A program made the position numbers and the translations under genes. The notes under the pieces were generated by a model that searched no databases, was not told where the DNA came from, and saw nothing but the letters and a program-made list of their open reading frames with translations. A DNA stretch of 64,000 nt from an uncultured Roseburia sp. (GTDB lineage: Bacteria > Bacillota > Clostridia > Lachnospirales > Lachnospiraceae): the NCBI GenBank assembly GCA_945836255.1, contig CAMAKU010000002.1, positions 1 to 64,000 on the forward strand, in the 5' to 3' direction. Positions 28,265 through 38,412 of this stretch are shown here, piece by piece (the stretch's first letter is position 1; each line of letters starts with the position of its first letter).

Positions 28265-29194
28265 ATGGATTTTTTAGTTGTTTTTCAGCAGATGTTGGCA
28301 CTATTTGCTATGATTTTTATTGGATATTATGTATATCGGGTACATTGGGTGACGCAGGATACGGCGGATCGTCTGTCAAAGATTTTGGTAAATATATTTA
28401 ATCCGGCATTATTGATTAATGGTGTCCTCAATCCCGGAGAAGAGATAGATGGGACGTTGCTTCTGGAGAATCTGGTCTATGTGTTTCTATATTTTGCGCT
28501 TTTGATTGTTATCTCAATCCCGTTGGTAAAATTATTGCGTGTTGGCGCCGATGAGAATCGATATCAGTTGATGTTCCTTTTTTCCAATGTGGGATTTATG
28601 GGCATTCCGGTGATGCGTTCTATCTTTGGTAATTCCTGCATTATTTTTATTACGTTTTATATTCTGATGTATAATATACTGATCTATACATTAGGAATTC
28701 TGCTGGCTCAAAAAGGAATCCCCAAGGAGCAGCGGAAAAGTGCATGGAAGAGTATGTTGAACCCCGGCGTCTTTGCAGCAATATTAGCCATTGTGATCTT
28801 TCTTTTGAAACCGGAAATCCCGGAGGGGGCAGTGACGTTCTTTGATTATGTGGGTAATGCGGTGATCCCGTTGTCCATGATGATTATCGGAATTTCCATT
28901 GCACAAATGCCGTTGAAAGCAATTTTTTGCAATGGAAAACTATATATTTTTAGCGTAATCAAACTGCTAGTGGTTCCGATTGTGTGTGTAATTTTACTGA
29001 ACCGGTTTGCGCAGACACAGATGTTGTTTTCTATTTTTATATTGATGCTGGCCATGCCTACGGGAAGTATTGTGGTGATGATTGCGCGAGAATACGGTGG
29101 AAAAATAGACCGGGAAGATATTTGTAGCAAAGGAATTTTGCTGACCACGCTTATGTCCATGCTTACGATTCCGATTGTTACTCTGTTTTTGTAG
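28265..29194 (+). CDS. AEC family (auxin efflux carrier-like) transporter
   Basis: 'FQQMLALFAMIFIGYYVYRVHWVTQDTADRLSKILVNIFNPALLINGVLN' with multiple TMs. ATG 28265 after aaggtgtg. Confidence 0.85.
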   Translation: MDFLVVFQQMLALFAMIFIGYYVYRVHWVTQDTADRLSKILVNIFNPALLINGVLNPGEEIDGTLLLENLVYVFLYFALLIVISIPLVKLLRVGADENRYQLMFLFSNVGFMGIPVMRSIFGNSCIIFITFYILMYNILIYTLGILLAQKGIPKEQRKSAWKSMLNPGVFAAILAIVIFLLKPEIPEGAVTFFDYVGNAVIPLSMMIIGISIAQMPLKAIFCNGKLYIFSVIKLLVVPIVCVILLNRFAQTQMLFSIFILMLAMPTGSIVVMIAREYGGKIDREDICSKGILLTTLMSMLTIPIVTLFL

Positions 29195-29302
29195 CGCGAA
29201 AACATTTCACCGAAAAGGGGCAAAAATCATTCACAAACCCGGTATAAATGTGCAATAAAAATACAATTATCTGACAACAAATGTATTTTCTGTCGTATTT
29301 TG

Positions 29303-29330
29303 TGGACAAAAATGCACAACATGATATAAT
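29303..29330 (+). promoter_or_regulatory. sigma-A promoter of the chemoreceptor gene
   Basis: TGGACA (29303-29308), 16 bp, TATAAT (29325-29330). Confidence 0.5.
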
Positions 29331-29359
29331 TGTATCAGTAATTCACTTAGGAGGGGGCT

Positions 29360-31453
29360 ATGAAATTCAAGAAAATTGGAACAAAAATGTTGGCATTGAT
29401 CCTGCCGGTTGTCATTGTTTCTATGTTGCTTTTGACTTTGATTAGCAGTTCATCGAGCAAAACCATCATCTATCAGCAAATTGCAAGCAGGATGCAGGCG
29501 GAATTATCTGCACAGAGCGGTGTGATGGGAGAAGAACTACATACGGTGGCTGCCATGGCACAATCGATTTCCCGTGTGATCGGCACGACATATCGTACCA
29601 CATCAATGGATACCTATGAGGTGATGCTGGGAGAATTGATTAAAGATAATGATATGGTACTGGGTAGTGGTCTGTGGTTTGAACCGTATGCCTACAGTGC
29701 ATCGGACGAGTATATGGGACCGTATGTCTATAAGGATGGCGACAGTATTGTTACGACTTATGATTACAGTAATGCCGAGTATGATTACTTTAATCAGGAG
29801 TACTATACACAGGCCAAGGCATCAGAGGAACCGGTGTTTACCGATCCGTATTATGATGAGACGTCGGATACGATTATGTCATCCTGTTCCATGCCGATTA
29901 TTGTGGATGGAAGTTTTATCGGATGTGTGACGGTGGATATCGAGTTGACGTCGATTGAAGAAGCGGTCAACAATATCAAAGTCGGTGAAGCAGGCAGAGG
30001 AATGTTGCTGACCTCCAGCGGTGTATATATCGGCGGTGTGGATGATAAAAAGATTCAGAATGCAGTGGTAATCACAGAGGATGAGCAGGAACCCGCGCTG
30101 GCGAAGGCTGGACAGGAGATCCTTGAAAAAGAGAGTGGTATGGTTAGTTATGAAGGCAGTCAGGGAGCAGTGAATCTCTACTATGCTAGAGTGGCGGCTA
30201 CCGATTGGATTCTGATTATTTCTATGCCGCAGTCGGAACTTCATGCGCCGATTGTCAGTCTGGCAGTCAAATTGATTGTATTGTGTATTATTGCACTTGC
30301 CATCGTGGCACTGGTGATTATTCTGAGCATTCGTTCCATTGCTACTGAGATTGGACGTGTCAAGGTGTTTGCCGGATCACTGGCAGAAGGCGACTTTACC
30401 GTACAGCCGCTGAAAGTGGCATCTCAGGATGAATTGGGTGTTATGGGTAATTCCCTGAATGAAATGTATGGAAGCAATAAGGATGTTATCAGCAATATTG
30501 CAGAACATGCCATTGAGATCGGTGATGCCAGTACGAAGTTGCGTGGCGCAGCCACAGAACTGGCGGATAATTTTGCAGAGATTAAGAAGCATATTGAAGA
30601 GGTCAATGGCGCGATGATGACCACCAGTGCAGCGACGGAAGAGGTGAACGCTTCAACCGAGGAAGTGCTTTCGAATGTGAATCTGCTGACGGAAGAGACC
30701 CAGAGCAGTACAGAGATGGCACTGGAGATTCGGGAGCGTGCCAGCGAGGTTGGCACCAACAGCCAGCAGGCGTTTGAATCTGCTAATGCACTGGCAAAAG
30801 AGTTTGAGGAGCGCTTGTATCAGAGTATTGAAAATGCCAAAGTGGTTGCCAGCATCGGAGAGATGGCCAATGTGATTTCTGAAATTGCAGATCAGATTAA
30901 CCTGTTGTCTCTGAATGCTTCCATTGAGGCGGCACGTGCAGGAGAAGCCGGTAGAGGCTTTGCGATTGTTGCCACGGAGATTGGTACTCTGGCAGGCAAT
31001 ACCGCAGAGGCTGTTGGCGAGATACAGAATACGATTTCACAGGTACAGCAGGCGTTTAACGGTCTGACTAAGGATGCCCAGGGAATGCTGGAATTTTTGG
31101 TGAATGATGTAACGCCGGATTACAACAATTTTGTTGAAGTGGCCAAGCAATATGGCAAGGATGCAGAGTCTATTGAGCAGTCAGCAGAGAGCATTTCCAT
31201 GATGTCTGACAGTATTAAGCAGATCATGCAGGAAGTGACCGATGCAATCCAGAGTATTGCGGAAGCAACACAGGAGACCACGATGATCAGTGGCGATATC
31301 GCTGAGAAGGTTATCTTGGTTGCGGATCATGTAGACAATGTATCTACGATGGCAGAAGAGGAAGATGCCATCGCCCGGGATCTGACTGATGTGGTGGGTC
31401 GATTCCGTTTGGAATCTGCGTCTTCCACAGAAGAATCAGAGGATAAGCAATAA
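29360..31453 (+). CDS. Methyl-accepting chemotaxis protein (Cache-type sensor)
   Basis: N-term TM, periplasmic Cache-like '[13 protein letters not shown]...[33 protein letters not shown]', HAMP, signalling tip '[40 protein letters not shown]'. Confidence 0.94.
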   Translation: MKFKKIGTKMLALILPVVIVSMLLLTLISSSSSKTIIYQQIASRMQAELSAQSGVMGEELHTVAAMAQSISRVIGTTYRTTSMDTYEVMLGELIKDNDMVLGSGLWFEPYAYSASDEYMGPYVYKDGDSIVTTYDYSNAEYDYFNQEYYTQAKASEEPVFTDPYYDETSDTIMSSCSMPIIVDGSFIGCVTVDIELTSIEEAVNNIKVGEAGRGMLLTSSGVYIGGVDDKKIQNAVVITEDEQEPALAKAGQEILEKESGMVSYEGSQGAVNLYYARVAATDWILIISMPQSELHAPIVSLAVKLIVLCIIALAIVALVIILSIRSIATEIGRVKVFAGSLAEGDFTVQPLKVASQDELGVMGNSLNEMYGSNKDVISNIAEHAIEIGDASTKLRGAATELADNFAEIKKHIEEVNGAMMTTSAATEEVNASTEEVLSNVNLLTEETQSSTEMALEIRERASEVGTNSQQAFESANALAKEFEERLYQSIENAKVVASIGEMANVISEIADQINLLSLNASIEAARAGEAGRGFAIVATEIGTLAGNTAEAVGEIQNTISQVQQAFNGLTKDAQGMLEFLVNDVTPDYNNFVEVAKQYGKDAESIEQSAESISMMSDSIKQIMQEVTDAIQSIAEATQETTMISGDIAEKVILVADHVDNVSTMAEEEDAIARDLTDVVGRFRLESASSTEESEDKQ

Positions 31454-31467
31454 CAGATGAATCATTT

Positions 31468-31520
31468 AAGAGTCTTTCCCGCTAAGGCTATGAAAGCAAG
31501 ACCGGGAAAGACTCTTTTCT
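31468..31520 (+). terminator. Strong intrinsic terminator after MCP gene
   Basis: AAGAGTCTTTCCCG...CGGGAAAGACTCTTTTCT, 14-bp stem. Confidence 0.85.
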
Positions 31521-31522
31521 AG

Positions 31523-31550
31523 TTGCGAAAATCTCTAAATATGGTAAAAT
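31523..31550 (+). promoter_or_regulatory. Candidate sigma-A promoter of deacetylase gene
   Basis: TTGCGA (31523-31528), 16 bp, TAAAAT (31545-31550). Confidence 0.5.
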
Positions 31551-31606
31551 AAAAACATTCAGAAGCGTTATACAGTTTTTGATACAGATTCTTTAGGAGA
31601 TTACAA

Positions 31607-32533
31607 ATGAAAGAACAGGAACACAAAGTCCTGAAAGAAGAACGTGATCGACGCAAACGCGTACAGCATATCCGAACAGGCATCATCACAGTTATCTCCG
31701 TATGGATGATCTTATCGATTGTGATCACCTGCATTCTCTGTGCCAAGGTGATTTCGTTGCAGAAGCAGATCAATATCATGACGGGTAGTTATGATCAGTC
31801 TGCATCGGTAGATCAACAGGTGAACCAGTCATCAGGGGAAGATACAGCAGATGTGGTGCTGGGGCAGCCCACGACTGCGGAGGATAACAGGGCATCCGAG
31901 GGCGATCTTCATAAGGTTTATCTGACGTTTGATGACGGACCAAGCGAACATACCAATGAGATTTTAGATATTCTGGATGACTATGGGATTAAGGCGACAT
32001 TCTTTGTGGTCGGCAAGGAGGATGAGGCTTCACTGGCGGCGTATCAGCGTATCGTTGATGAAGGACACACCATTGCGATGCATTCCTATTCCCACAAGTA
32101 TAGCGATATCTATTCTTCACTGGATGCTTTTCAGACCGATCTGGAACGGATACAGAATCTGATCTATGATACCACGGGTGTTGAGTGCCGGTATTACCGC
32201 TTTCCGGGAGGAAGCAGCAATAAGGTAAGCAATACAGACATGTCGGCATATATTTCCTACTTGAATGCACAGGGCATTACTTACTATGACTGGAACGTTT
32301 CCAGTGGGGATGCAACAACGCAGGCATTTACTGCTGATGAATTAGTTGAAAATGTGATGGCGGATGTGGTAAAATACAAAACGTCGATTGTTTTATTACA
32401 TGATTCAACAGCAAAGACAACAACGGTACAGGCATTGCCTGCAATGATTGAAGCGCTGCAACAGTCCGGCGCGGTGATTTTACCGATTGATGAGGATACC
32501 ACCGTGATTCAGCACGTATGTATCCAACAATAA
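31607..32533 (+). CDS. Membrane-anchored polysaccharide deacetylase (NodB/CE4)
   Basis: 'VYLTFDDGPSEHTNEILDILDDYGIKATFFVVGKE...GHTIAMHSYSHKYSDIY...CRYYRFPGGS...VLLHDS'. Confidence 0.93.
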   Translation: MKEQEHKVLKEERDRRKRVQHIRTGIITVISVWMILSIVITCILCAKVISLQKQINIMTGSYDQSASVDQQVNQSSGEDTADVVLGQPTTAEDNRASEGDLHKVYLTFDDGPSEHTNEILDILDDYGIKATFFVVGKEDEASLAAYQRIVDEGHTIAMHSYSHKYSDIYSSLDAFQTDLERIQNLIYDTTGVECRYYRFPGGSSNKVSNTDMSAYISYLNAQGITYYDWNVSSGDATTQAFTADELVENVMADVVKYKTSIVLLHDSTAKTTTVQALPAMIEALQQSGAVILPIDEDTTVIQHVCIQQ

Positions 32534-32551
32534 TATACGGAGGAAAGAAGA

Positions 32552-33331
32552 ATGGGTTTTTTTAAAGATTTCAAGGATGATTTTTCAGAAGCAGTCAATG
32601 ATCTTGTCCCGGACGCGGAAGAGTTAGAACCGACGGAAGAGGCGACAGTGAACACATTGGATGAAGAGATTGATGTTGCGTCAGAGTTATCCAAATTGGA
32701 CGGCTTATTAGAGCAGGTGACCAAGCGTGTGGATGGTGAGCAGAGTGCAGCCGCAACGACACAGACAAATGAAGTGAATAAGACATTGGAGGATAAGATT
32801 CAGATGGATACAAAGGAAGTAGTGAATGAGACAGTTCAGACAACAGCACAGCAGCCGGTTGCTCCGGTAGCGCCGAGTGCACCGGTGGCAGATGAGACAG
32901 CTGTCATTACCGCAGGTATGAAGATCAATGGTAATGTTGAGTCTACCGGTTCTGTCGATGTTCAGGGAAGCATTGAAGGCAATATCGTATGTAACGGTAA
33001 GTTAGTTGTTACCGGTACCGTACATGGTAACAGCACATCTGCAGAGTTCTTTGCTGATGCAGCCAAGATCGAGGGTGAAGTGAATACTTCCGGTACAGCG
33101 AAGATTGGTGTAGGTTCTGTGATTATCGGTAATATCTCTGCAACATCTGCAGTTATCGCAGGTGCAGTTAAGGGTGATATCGATGTTCAGGGACCGGTGG
33201 TAGTGGATACTTCCGCAGTTGTTATGGGTAATATCAAGTCACGTTCCGTACAGATTAATAACGGAGCCGTGATTGAAGGTTTCTGCTCACAGTGTTATGC
33301 AGATGTTGATGTGGAAGGTCTGTTTGCATAA
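32552..33331 (+). CDS. Bactofilin (polymer-forming cytoskeletal protein) with long N-terminal extension
   Basis: C-terminal bactofilin repeats 'ITAGMKINGNVESTGSVDVQGSIEGNIVCNGKLVVTGTVHGNSTSAEFFADAAKIEGEV'. Confidence 0.9.
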   Translation: MGFFKDFKDDFSEAVNDLVPDAEELEPTEEATVNTLDEEIDVASELSKLDGLLEQVTKRVDGEQSAAATTQTNEVNKTLEDKIQMDTKEVVNETVQTTAQQPVAPVAPSAPVADETAVITAGMKINGNVESTGSVDVQGSIEGNIVCNGKLVVTGTVHGNSTSAEFFADAAKIEGEVNTSGTAKIGVGSVIIGNISATSAVIAGAVKGDIDVQGPVVVDTSAVVMGNIKSRSVQINNGAVIEGFCSQCYADVDVEGLFA

Positions 33332-33347
33332 GCATTTGAGAAGGTGA

Positions 33348-34046
33348 ATGATGAAAAGAGTATTATTGAAGTTAAGCGGAGAAGCGCTGGCCGGAGATAA
33401 GAAGACCGGTTTTGATGAGGATACCTGTGTACAGGTTGCCCGTCAGGTGTTGCAGTTGGTAGATTCCGGTGTTGAGGTTGGCATTGTCATTGGTGGTGGT
33501 AATTTCTGGAGAGGACGTACTTCGGAGACTATCGACCGGACGAAGGCCGATCAGATTGGTATGCTTGCCACAGTGATGAATTGTATTTATGTGTCTGAGA
33601 TTTTCCGTTCTGTGGGAATGAAGACGGAAGTGTTGACTCCATTTATCTGTGGTGCATTTACCAGATTATTTTCCAAGGATGAAGCCAATGCGTGTTTTGC
33701 TGAGGGCAAAGTGGTATTTTTTGCCGGGGGGACGGGACATCCGTATTTTTCCACCGATACAGCCACGGTATTGCGTGCCGTGGAGATTGAAGCAGATGTA
33801 ATTTTACTGGCAAAGGCGGTGGATGGTGTCTATGACAGTGATCCCAAGACGAATCCCAATGCCAAGAGATACGATACGCTCCCGATTCAGGAAGTGATTG
33901 ATAAGCAGTTGGCAGTTGTGGATTTGACAGCATCTATTATGTGTATGGAGCAGAAGATGCCCATGTATGTATTTGCCCTGCAGGAAGAGAATAGTATAGT
34001 AAAAGCGATTTCCGGCGACTTTAACGGGACCAAGGTAATCGTATAG
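33348..34046 (+). CDS. pyrH: UMP kinase
   Basis: 'RVLLKLSGEALAGDKKTGFD...VGIVIGGGNFWRGRT...KADQIGMLATVMN'. Confidence 0.96.
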   Translation: MMKRVLLKLSGEALAGDKKTGFDEDTCVQVARQVLQLVDSGVEVGIVIGGGNFWRGRTSETIDRTKADQIGMLATVMNCIYVSEIFRSVGMKTEVLTPFICGAFTRLFSKDEANACFAEGKVVFFAGGTGHPYFSTDTATVLRAVEIEADVILLAKAVDGVYDSDPKTNPNAKRYDTLPIQEVIDKQLAVVDLTASIMCMEQKMPMYVFALQEENSIVKAISGDFNGTKVIV

Positions 34047-34057
34047 TGGAGGATGGA

Positions 34058-34612
34058 ATGGACGAGAAATTACAGGTATTTGAAGACAAGATGCAGAAAT
34101 CTTATAACAACCTGATAGAGGAGTACACTACGATTCGTGCGGGCAGAGCCAATCCGCATATTCTGGACAAAATCCAAATTGATTATTATGGCGTGCCTAC
34201 TGCTTTACAGCAGGTGGCCAATGTCAGTGTACCGGAGCCCAGAATGATTCAAATCCAGCCGTGGGAAGCGTCTCTGGTCAAGGAGATTGAGAAAGCGATT
34301 CTGGTATCGGATCTCGGGTTGAATCCTACCAATGACGGTAAGGTGATTCGTCTGGCTTTCCCGGAATTGACCGAGGAGAGACGTAAGGAACTTGCCAAGG
34401 ATGTCAAGAAGCGTGGAGAGAATGCGAAGGTTGCCATCCGCAACATCCGTCGGGACGCCAATGATTCCTTCAAGAAATACGGCAAGGAAGCAGACGTTTC
34501 TGAGGATGAAGTGAAAGAATTGGAAAATCAGGTTCAAAAGTTAACAGACAAGTATATTGCAGAAGTGGATAAGGCCATTGAAGCAAAGACAAATGAGATC
34601 TTAACGGTATAG
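34058..34612 (+). CDS. frr: Ribosome recycling factor
   Basis: 'TIRAGRANPHILDKIQIDYYGVPTALQQVANVSVPEPRMIQIQPW'. ATG 34058 after ggagg. Confidence 0.96.
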   Translation: MDEKLQVFEDKMQKSYNNLIEEYTTIRAGRANPHILDKIQIDYYGVPTALQQVANVSVPEPRMIQIQPWEASLVKEIEKAILVSDLGLNPTNDGKVIRLAFPELTEERRKELAKDVKKRGENAKVAIRNIRRDANDSFKKYGKEADVSEDEVKELENQVQKLTDKYIAEVDKAIEAKTNEILTV

Positions 34613-34626
34613 TCTTTTGACCAATC

Positions 34627-34656
34627 AAAAGGACACTTTGGCAGTGTCCTTTTTTT
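34627..34656 (+). terminator. Intrinsic terminator after frr
   Basis: AAAAGGACACT-ttggc-AGTGTCCTTTTTTT. Confidence 0.85.
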
Positions 34657-34681
34657 ACAATCATAGTATGGAGGCAATGAG

Positions 34682-35389
34682 ATGAATGTTCCGAAACATG
34701 TTGCAATTATATTAGATGGCAATGGACGCTGGGCAAAGGCGAAAGGGCTGCCGCGGACGGCGGGACATACGGCAGGTGCCAAGAATGTGGAGGTCGTAGC
34801 GAGGGAAGCCTATGACATGGGGATTCAGTATCTGACGCTGTATGCGTTTTCCACGGAGAATTGGAACCGGTCGCCGGAGGAAGTGGCTGCATTAATGAAA
34901 CTTTTGGATCAGTATCTGGCCAACTGTTTGAAGACGGCGAAGAAGAATAACATGCGTATTCGCGTGATTGGGGATATCACCAGATTGGATTCGTCCATGC
35001 AAGCAAAGATTATCGAGTTGGAACGGGAATCCGCTGCATATACTGGATTGAATCTTACGATTGCCATCAATTACGGAAGCCGGGATGAGATGATCCGTAG
35101 CGTGCGCTCCTTATGTCAGGATGTGACGGAGGGGAAGGTAGCAGTGGATGAGATTTCAGAAGAGAAGTTTGCTTCCTATTTGGATACGGCTGATCTGCCG
35201 GACCCGGATCTTCTGATTCGTACCAGTGGCGAGCAGCGGCTGTCTAATTATCTGTTATGGCAGCTTGCCTATGCCGAATTTTATTTTACGCCGGTGGCGT
35301 GGCCGGATTTTCATGGAAAAGAACTGCAACGTGCCGTGGAAGCCTATGCAGATCGTGATCGCAGATATGGAAAGATTAAGGAGAACTAA
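34682..35389 (+). CDS. uppS: Undecaprenyl diphosphate synthase (isoprenyl transferase)
   Basis: 'HVAIILDGNGRWAKAKGLPRTAGHTAGAKNVE...LTLYAFSTENWNRS...DLLIRTSGEQRLSNYLLWQLAYAEFYFT'. Confidence 0.96.
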   Translation: MNVPKHVAIILDGNGRWAKAKGLPRTAGHTAGAKNVEVVAREAYDMGIQYLTLYAFSTENWNRSPEEVAALMKLLDQYLANCLKTAKKNNMRIRVIGDITRLDSSMQAKIIELERESAAYTGLNLTIAINYGSRDEMIRSVRSLCQDVTEGKVAVDEISEEKFASYLDTADLPDPDLLIRTSGEQRLSNYLLWQLAYAEFYFTPVAWPDFHGKELQRAVEAYADRDRRYGKIKEN

Positions 35390-35394
35390 TTACA

Positions 35395-36198
35395 ATGTTT
35401 AAAACGAGATTAATCAGTGGAATCATGTTGGTGGTTATTGCCCTGGTGGTCATTATCACCGGAGGCAATGTGTTACTTGGGGTTATGGGAGCTGTCTCTC
35501 TGATCGGTATGTTTGAATTATACCGTGTCTTTCAGATTGAGAAATCTGTGGCAGGTATGGTGGGATATGTGGCGGCGATTCTGTATTATCTGAATCTGCC
35601 ACTTCATTTTCTGCCGGATCGCATGATGTTGGCATTACTGTTTCTTATTGTGCTGCTGGCTGTTTATGTGTTTTCATACCCCAAATATAAAGCAGATCAG
35701 ATCATGGCATGCTTTTTTGCCCTCTTTTATGTGGCAATGATGCTTTCATTTATCTACCAGACGCGTATGCTTCCCATGGGACAATATCTGGTATGGTTGA
35801 TTTTCCTCTGTTCTTGGGGCAGTGACACCTGTGCGTATTGTGTGGGAATGCTGATTGGCAAGCATAAGATGTCTCCGGTGTTGAGCCCGAAGAAGTCGGT
35901 GGAAGGTGCTGTCGGTGGTGTTGTTGGTTCGGCACTTTTGACGGCGTTGTATGCGTATCTGTGTCGCGGTGCTATGGGCATTACGGTGACAGAGGTGTGG
36001 ATGTTGGCAGGAATCAGTGCGATTGGCGCCTTGATCTCTATGGTGGGCGATCTTGCCGCTTCAGCCATTAAACGGAACTATGACATCAAAGATTATGGAA
36101 CGTTGATTCCGGGTCATGGTGGTATCTTAGATCGATTTGACAGCGTCATCATCACGGCACCCATTATATATTTTCTTGCATCAACCATGGTTAGATAA
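35395..36198 (+). CDS. cdsA: Phosphatidate cytidylyltransferase
   Basis: Multi-TM; C-terminal signature 'SMVGDLAASAIKRNYDIKDYGTLIPGHGGILDRFDSVIITAP'. Confidence 0.95.
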   Translation: MFKTRLISGIMLVVIALVVIITGGNVLLGVMGAVSLIGMFELYRVFQIEKSVAGMVGYVAAILYYLNLPLHFLPDRMMLALLFLIVLLAVYVFSYPKYKADQIMACFFALFYVAMMLSFIYQTRMLPMGQYLVWLIFLCSWGSDTCAYCVGMLIGKHKMSPVLSPKKSVEGAVGGVVGSALLTALYAYLCRGAMGITVTEVWMLAGISAIGALISMVGDLAASAIKRNYDIKDYGTLIPGHGGILDRFDSVIITAPIIYFLASTMVR

Positions 36199-36210
36199 AG
36201 GATAAACGAT

Positions 36211-37353
36211 ATGAAACATATAGCAATTCTGGGGTCCACGGGCTCCATAGGTACACAGACACTGGACATTGTAGATCAGAATGAGGATTTGAAGGTAGTT
36301 GCTCTTGCGGCAGGAAGCAATATTACACTGCTGGAGCGGCAGGCACGTAAATATCAGCCGTCACTGGTGGCGGTGTGGGATGAGGCGAAGGCATCGGAAT
36401 TGAAGCGGCATCTATCTGACACAGAGATCAGGGTATGTGCCGGTATGGATGGCCTGTTGGCAGTGGCCACGCTGGAAGAGTCCGAAATACTGGTGACTGC
36501 CATTGTGGGAATGCTTGGTATTCGCCCGACGATCGCAGCTATTGAGGCGGGCAAGGATATTGCCCTTGCCAACAAAGAGACGCTGGTGACAGCCGGTCAT
36601 ATCATTATGCCGTTGGCGCAGAAGCATCAGGTGTCCATTCTGCCGGTGGACAGCGAACACAGTGCGATTTTTCAATCCTTAAATGGTGAAAGACATAACA
36701 AGATTGATAAGATTTTGCTGACGGCTTCCGGTGGACCGTTCCGGGGTAAGACCTATGAGGACTTGGAGCAGGTGACGGTGGAAGATGCCCTGCACCATCC
36801 CAATTGGAGTATGGGACGTAAGATTACGATTGATTCGGCGACCATGGTCAATAAGGGTCTGGAAGTCATGGAAGCCAAATGGTTGTTTGGCGTGACACCG
36901 GGGCAGATTGAGGTGGTGGTGCATCCCCAGAGCATTCTGCATTCTGCGGTTCAGTTTGAGGATGGTGCAGTCATCGGACAGATGGGAGTGCCGGATATGC
37001 GACTGCCGATTCTCTATGCATTGTTTTATCCTCAGCGGCGTACACTGTATGCGGAGGAATTGAATCTCTTTTCTGTGGGCACGCTCACGTTTGAACGGCC
37101 GGATCTGGAGACATTCTACGGCTTGTCGTTGGCGTATGATGCGCTGGATGCCGGCGGCAATGTCCCGACGGTGTTTAATGCAGCCAATGAACGGGCAGTT
37201 GCCAAATTCTTAGACGGTCAGATCCGATTCTTACAGATTCCGGAGATTATCGCTTCCTCCATGGAGGAGATTTTTTACAAAGAGGATCCTACACTGGAAG
37301 AGATTCTTGAGACAGAGACAGCAACGTATGATTTTATAGAAAGTCGGTGGTAA
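36211..37353 (+). CDS. dxr: 1-deoxy-D-xylulose-5-phosphate reductoisomerase
   Basis: 'IAILGSTGSIGTQTLDIVDQ...LANKETLVTAGHIIM...LPVDSEHSAIFQSL...LTASGGPFRG'. Confidence 0.97.
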   Translation: MKHIAILGSTGSIGTQTLDIVDQNEDLKVVALAAGSNITLLERQARKYQPSLVAVWDEAKASELKRHLSDTEIRVCAGMDGLLAVATLEESEILVTAIVGMLGIRPTIAAIEAGKDIALANKETLVTAGHIIMPLAQKHQVSILPVDSEHSAIFQSLNGERHNKIDKILLTASGGPFRGKTYEDLEQVTVEDALHHPNWSMGRKITIDSATMVNKGLEVMEAKWLFGVTPGQIEVVVHPQSILHSAVQFEDGAVIGQMGVPDMRLPILYALFYPQRRTLYAEELNLFSVGTLTFERPDLETFYGLSLAYDALDAGGNVPTVFNAANERAVAKFLDGQIRFLQIPEIIASSMEEIFYKEDPTLEEILETETATYDFIESRW

Positions 37354-37354
37354 A

Positions 37355-38389
37355 TTGAGTATTATCCTGGCAATTATTATATTTAGTGTTATTATTATTT
37401 TTCATGAACTGGGGCATTTTTTGGTTGCCAAAAAATGTGATGTCAAGGTCAATGAGTTTTGTCTGGGCTTGGGACCGACCCTGTTACATTTTACCAAAGG
37501 AGAGACCACGTATTCTTTGAAACTACTTCCCTTTGGGGGTGCCTGTATGATGGAAGGCGAAGATGAAGAGAGTACGGATGGCAGAGCGTTCAATAATAAG
37601 CCTTTGTTGCAGCGGATGGCGATTGTGGCCGCGGGACCGTTGTTTAATTTTATCATGGCCTATGTATTGTCGGTGATTCTGATTGGAGCCATCGGTTATG
37701 ATGTTCCCACGCTGGCCGGAGTGATGGAAGGGTCACCGGCAGAGGAGCAGGGGATCGAAGCAGGAGATACCATTGTCTCCCTCAATCATTACCGCGTCCA
37801 TTTTTATCAGGAAATCAGCATCTATACCTTCTTTCATCCCGGAGAGGAAGTAAAGGTCACCTATCTGCGGGACGGGGAAGAATATACCGCCATGCTGACA
37901 CCGGAGTACAATGAGGAAGCAGGACGCTATCTTTTTGGATTTCAGGGAGATTATACCCGCATTCGGGGCAATATCCCCCAGACGTTGGCGTATGGTTTCT
38001 ATGAAATGAAATACCAGATTTATTCCACATTTGAGAGTCTGAAAATGTTAGTCACGGGACGGTTGAGTGTCAATGATATGTCCGGCCCGGTGGGAATCGT
38101 TAAGACCATCGGAGATGTATATGACGAGTCGGCAGATTCCGGTGCCTTTTATATTGCCATGAACATGATTAATATTGCCATTCTTTTGTCGGCGAATCTG
38201 GGTGTGATGAATTTGCTCCCGATTCCGGCATTGGACGGTGGACGTTTGCTGTTTTTTATTGTGGAAGGTATCCGTGGCAAAAAATTAAACGAAGAGATTG
38301 AAGGTCGTATTCATTTCATTGGATTTGCTCTGTTGATGGCACTGATGGTGGTGGTCATGTTTAATGATGTTTATAAATTATTTATTTAA
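37355..38389 (+). CDS. rseP: Site-2 metalloprotease RseP
   Basis: 'FHELGHFLVAKKCDVKVNEFCLGLGP' HExxH; PDZ; 'NLGVMNLLPIPALDGGRLLF'. Confidence 0.95.
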   Translation: MSIILAIIIFSVIIIFHELGHFLVAKKCDVKVNEFCLGLGPTLLHFTKGETTYSLKLLPFGGACMMEGEDEESTDGRAFNNKPLLQRMAIVAAGPLFNFIMAYVLSVILIGAIGYDVPTLAGVMEGSPAEEQGIEAGDTIVSLNHYRVHFYQEISIYTFFHPGEEVKVTYLRDGEEYTAMLTPEYNEEAGRYLFGFQGDYTRIRGNIPQTLAYGFYEMKYQIYSTFESLKMLVTGRLSVNDMSGPVGIVKTIGDVYDESADSGAFYIAMNMINIAILLSANLGVMNLLPIPALDGGRLLFFIVEGIRGKKLNEEIEGRIHFIGFALLMALMVVVMFNDVYKLFI

Positions 38390-38412
38390 TATTGTTGATT
38401 CAGGAGGCAAAT

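Noticed and set aside
27468-28301. 277-aa antisense ORF over tsf
   Set aside because: Opposite strand of a certain EF-Ts gene; Leu/Cys/His/Asn-rich composition typical of a shadow ORF; no RBS context supported.
29243-29300. AAATACA/TGTATTT complementarity upstream of the MCP gene
   Set aside because: AT-rich with a long loop and no clean T tract; not a convincing terminator for the AEC gene.
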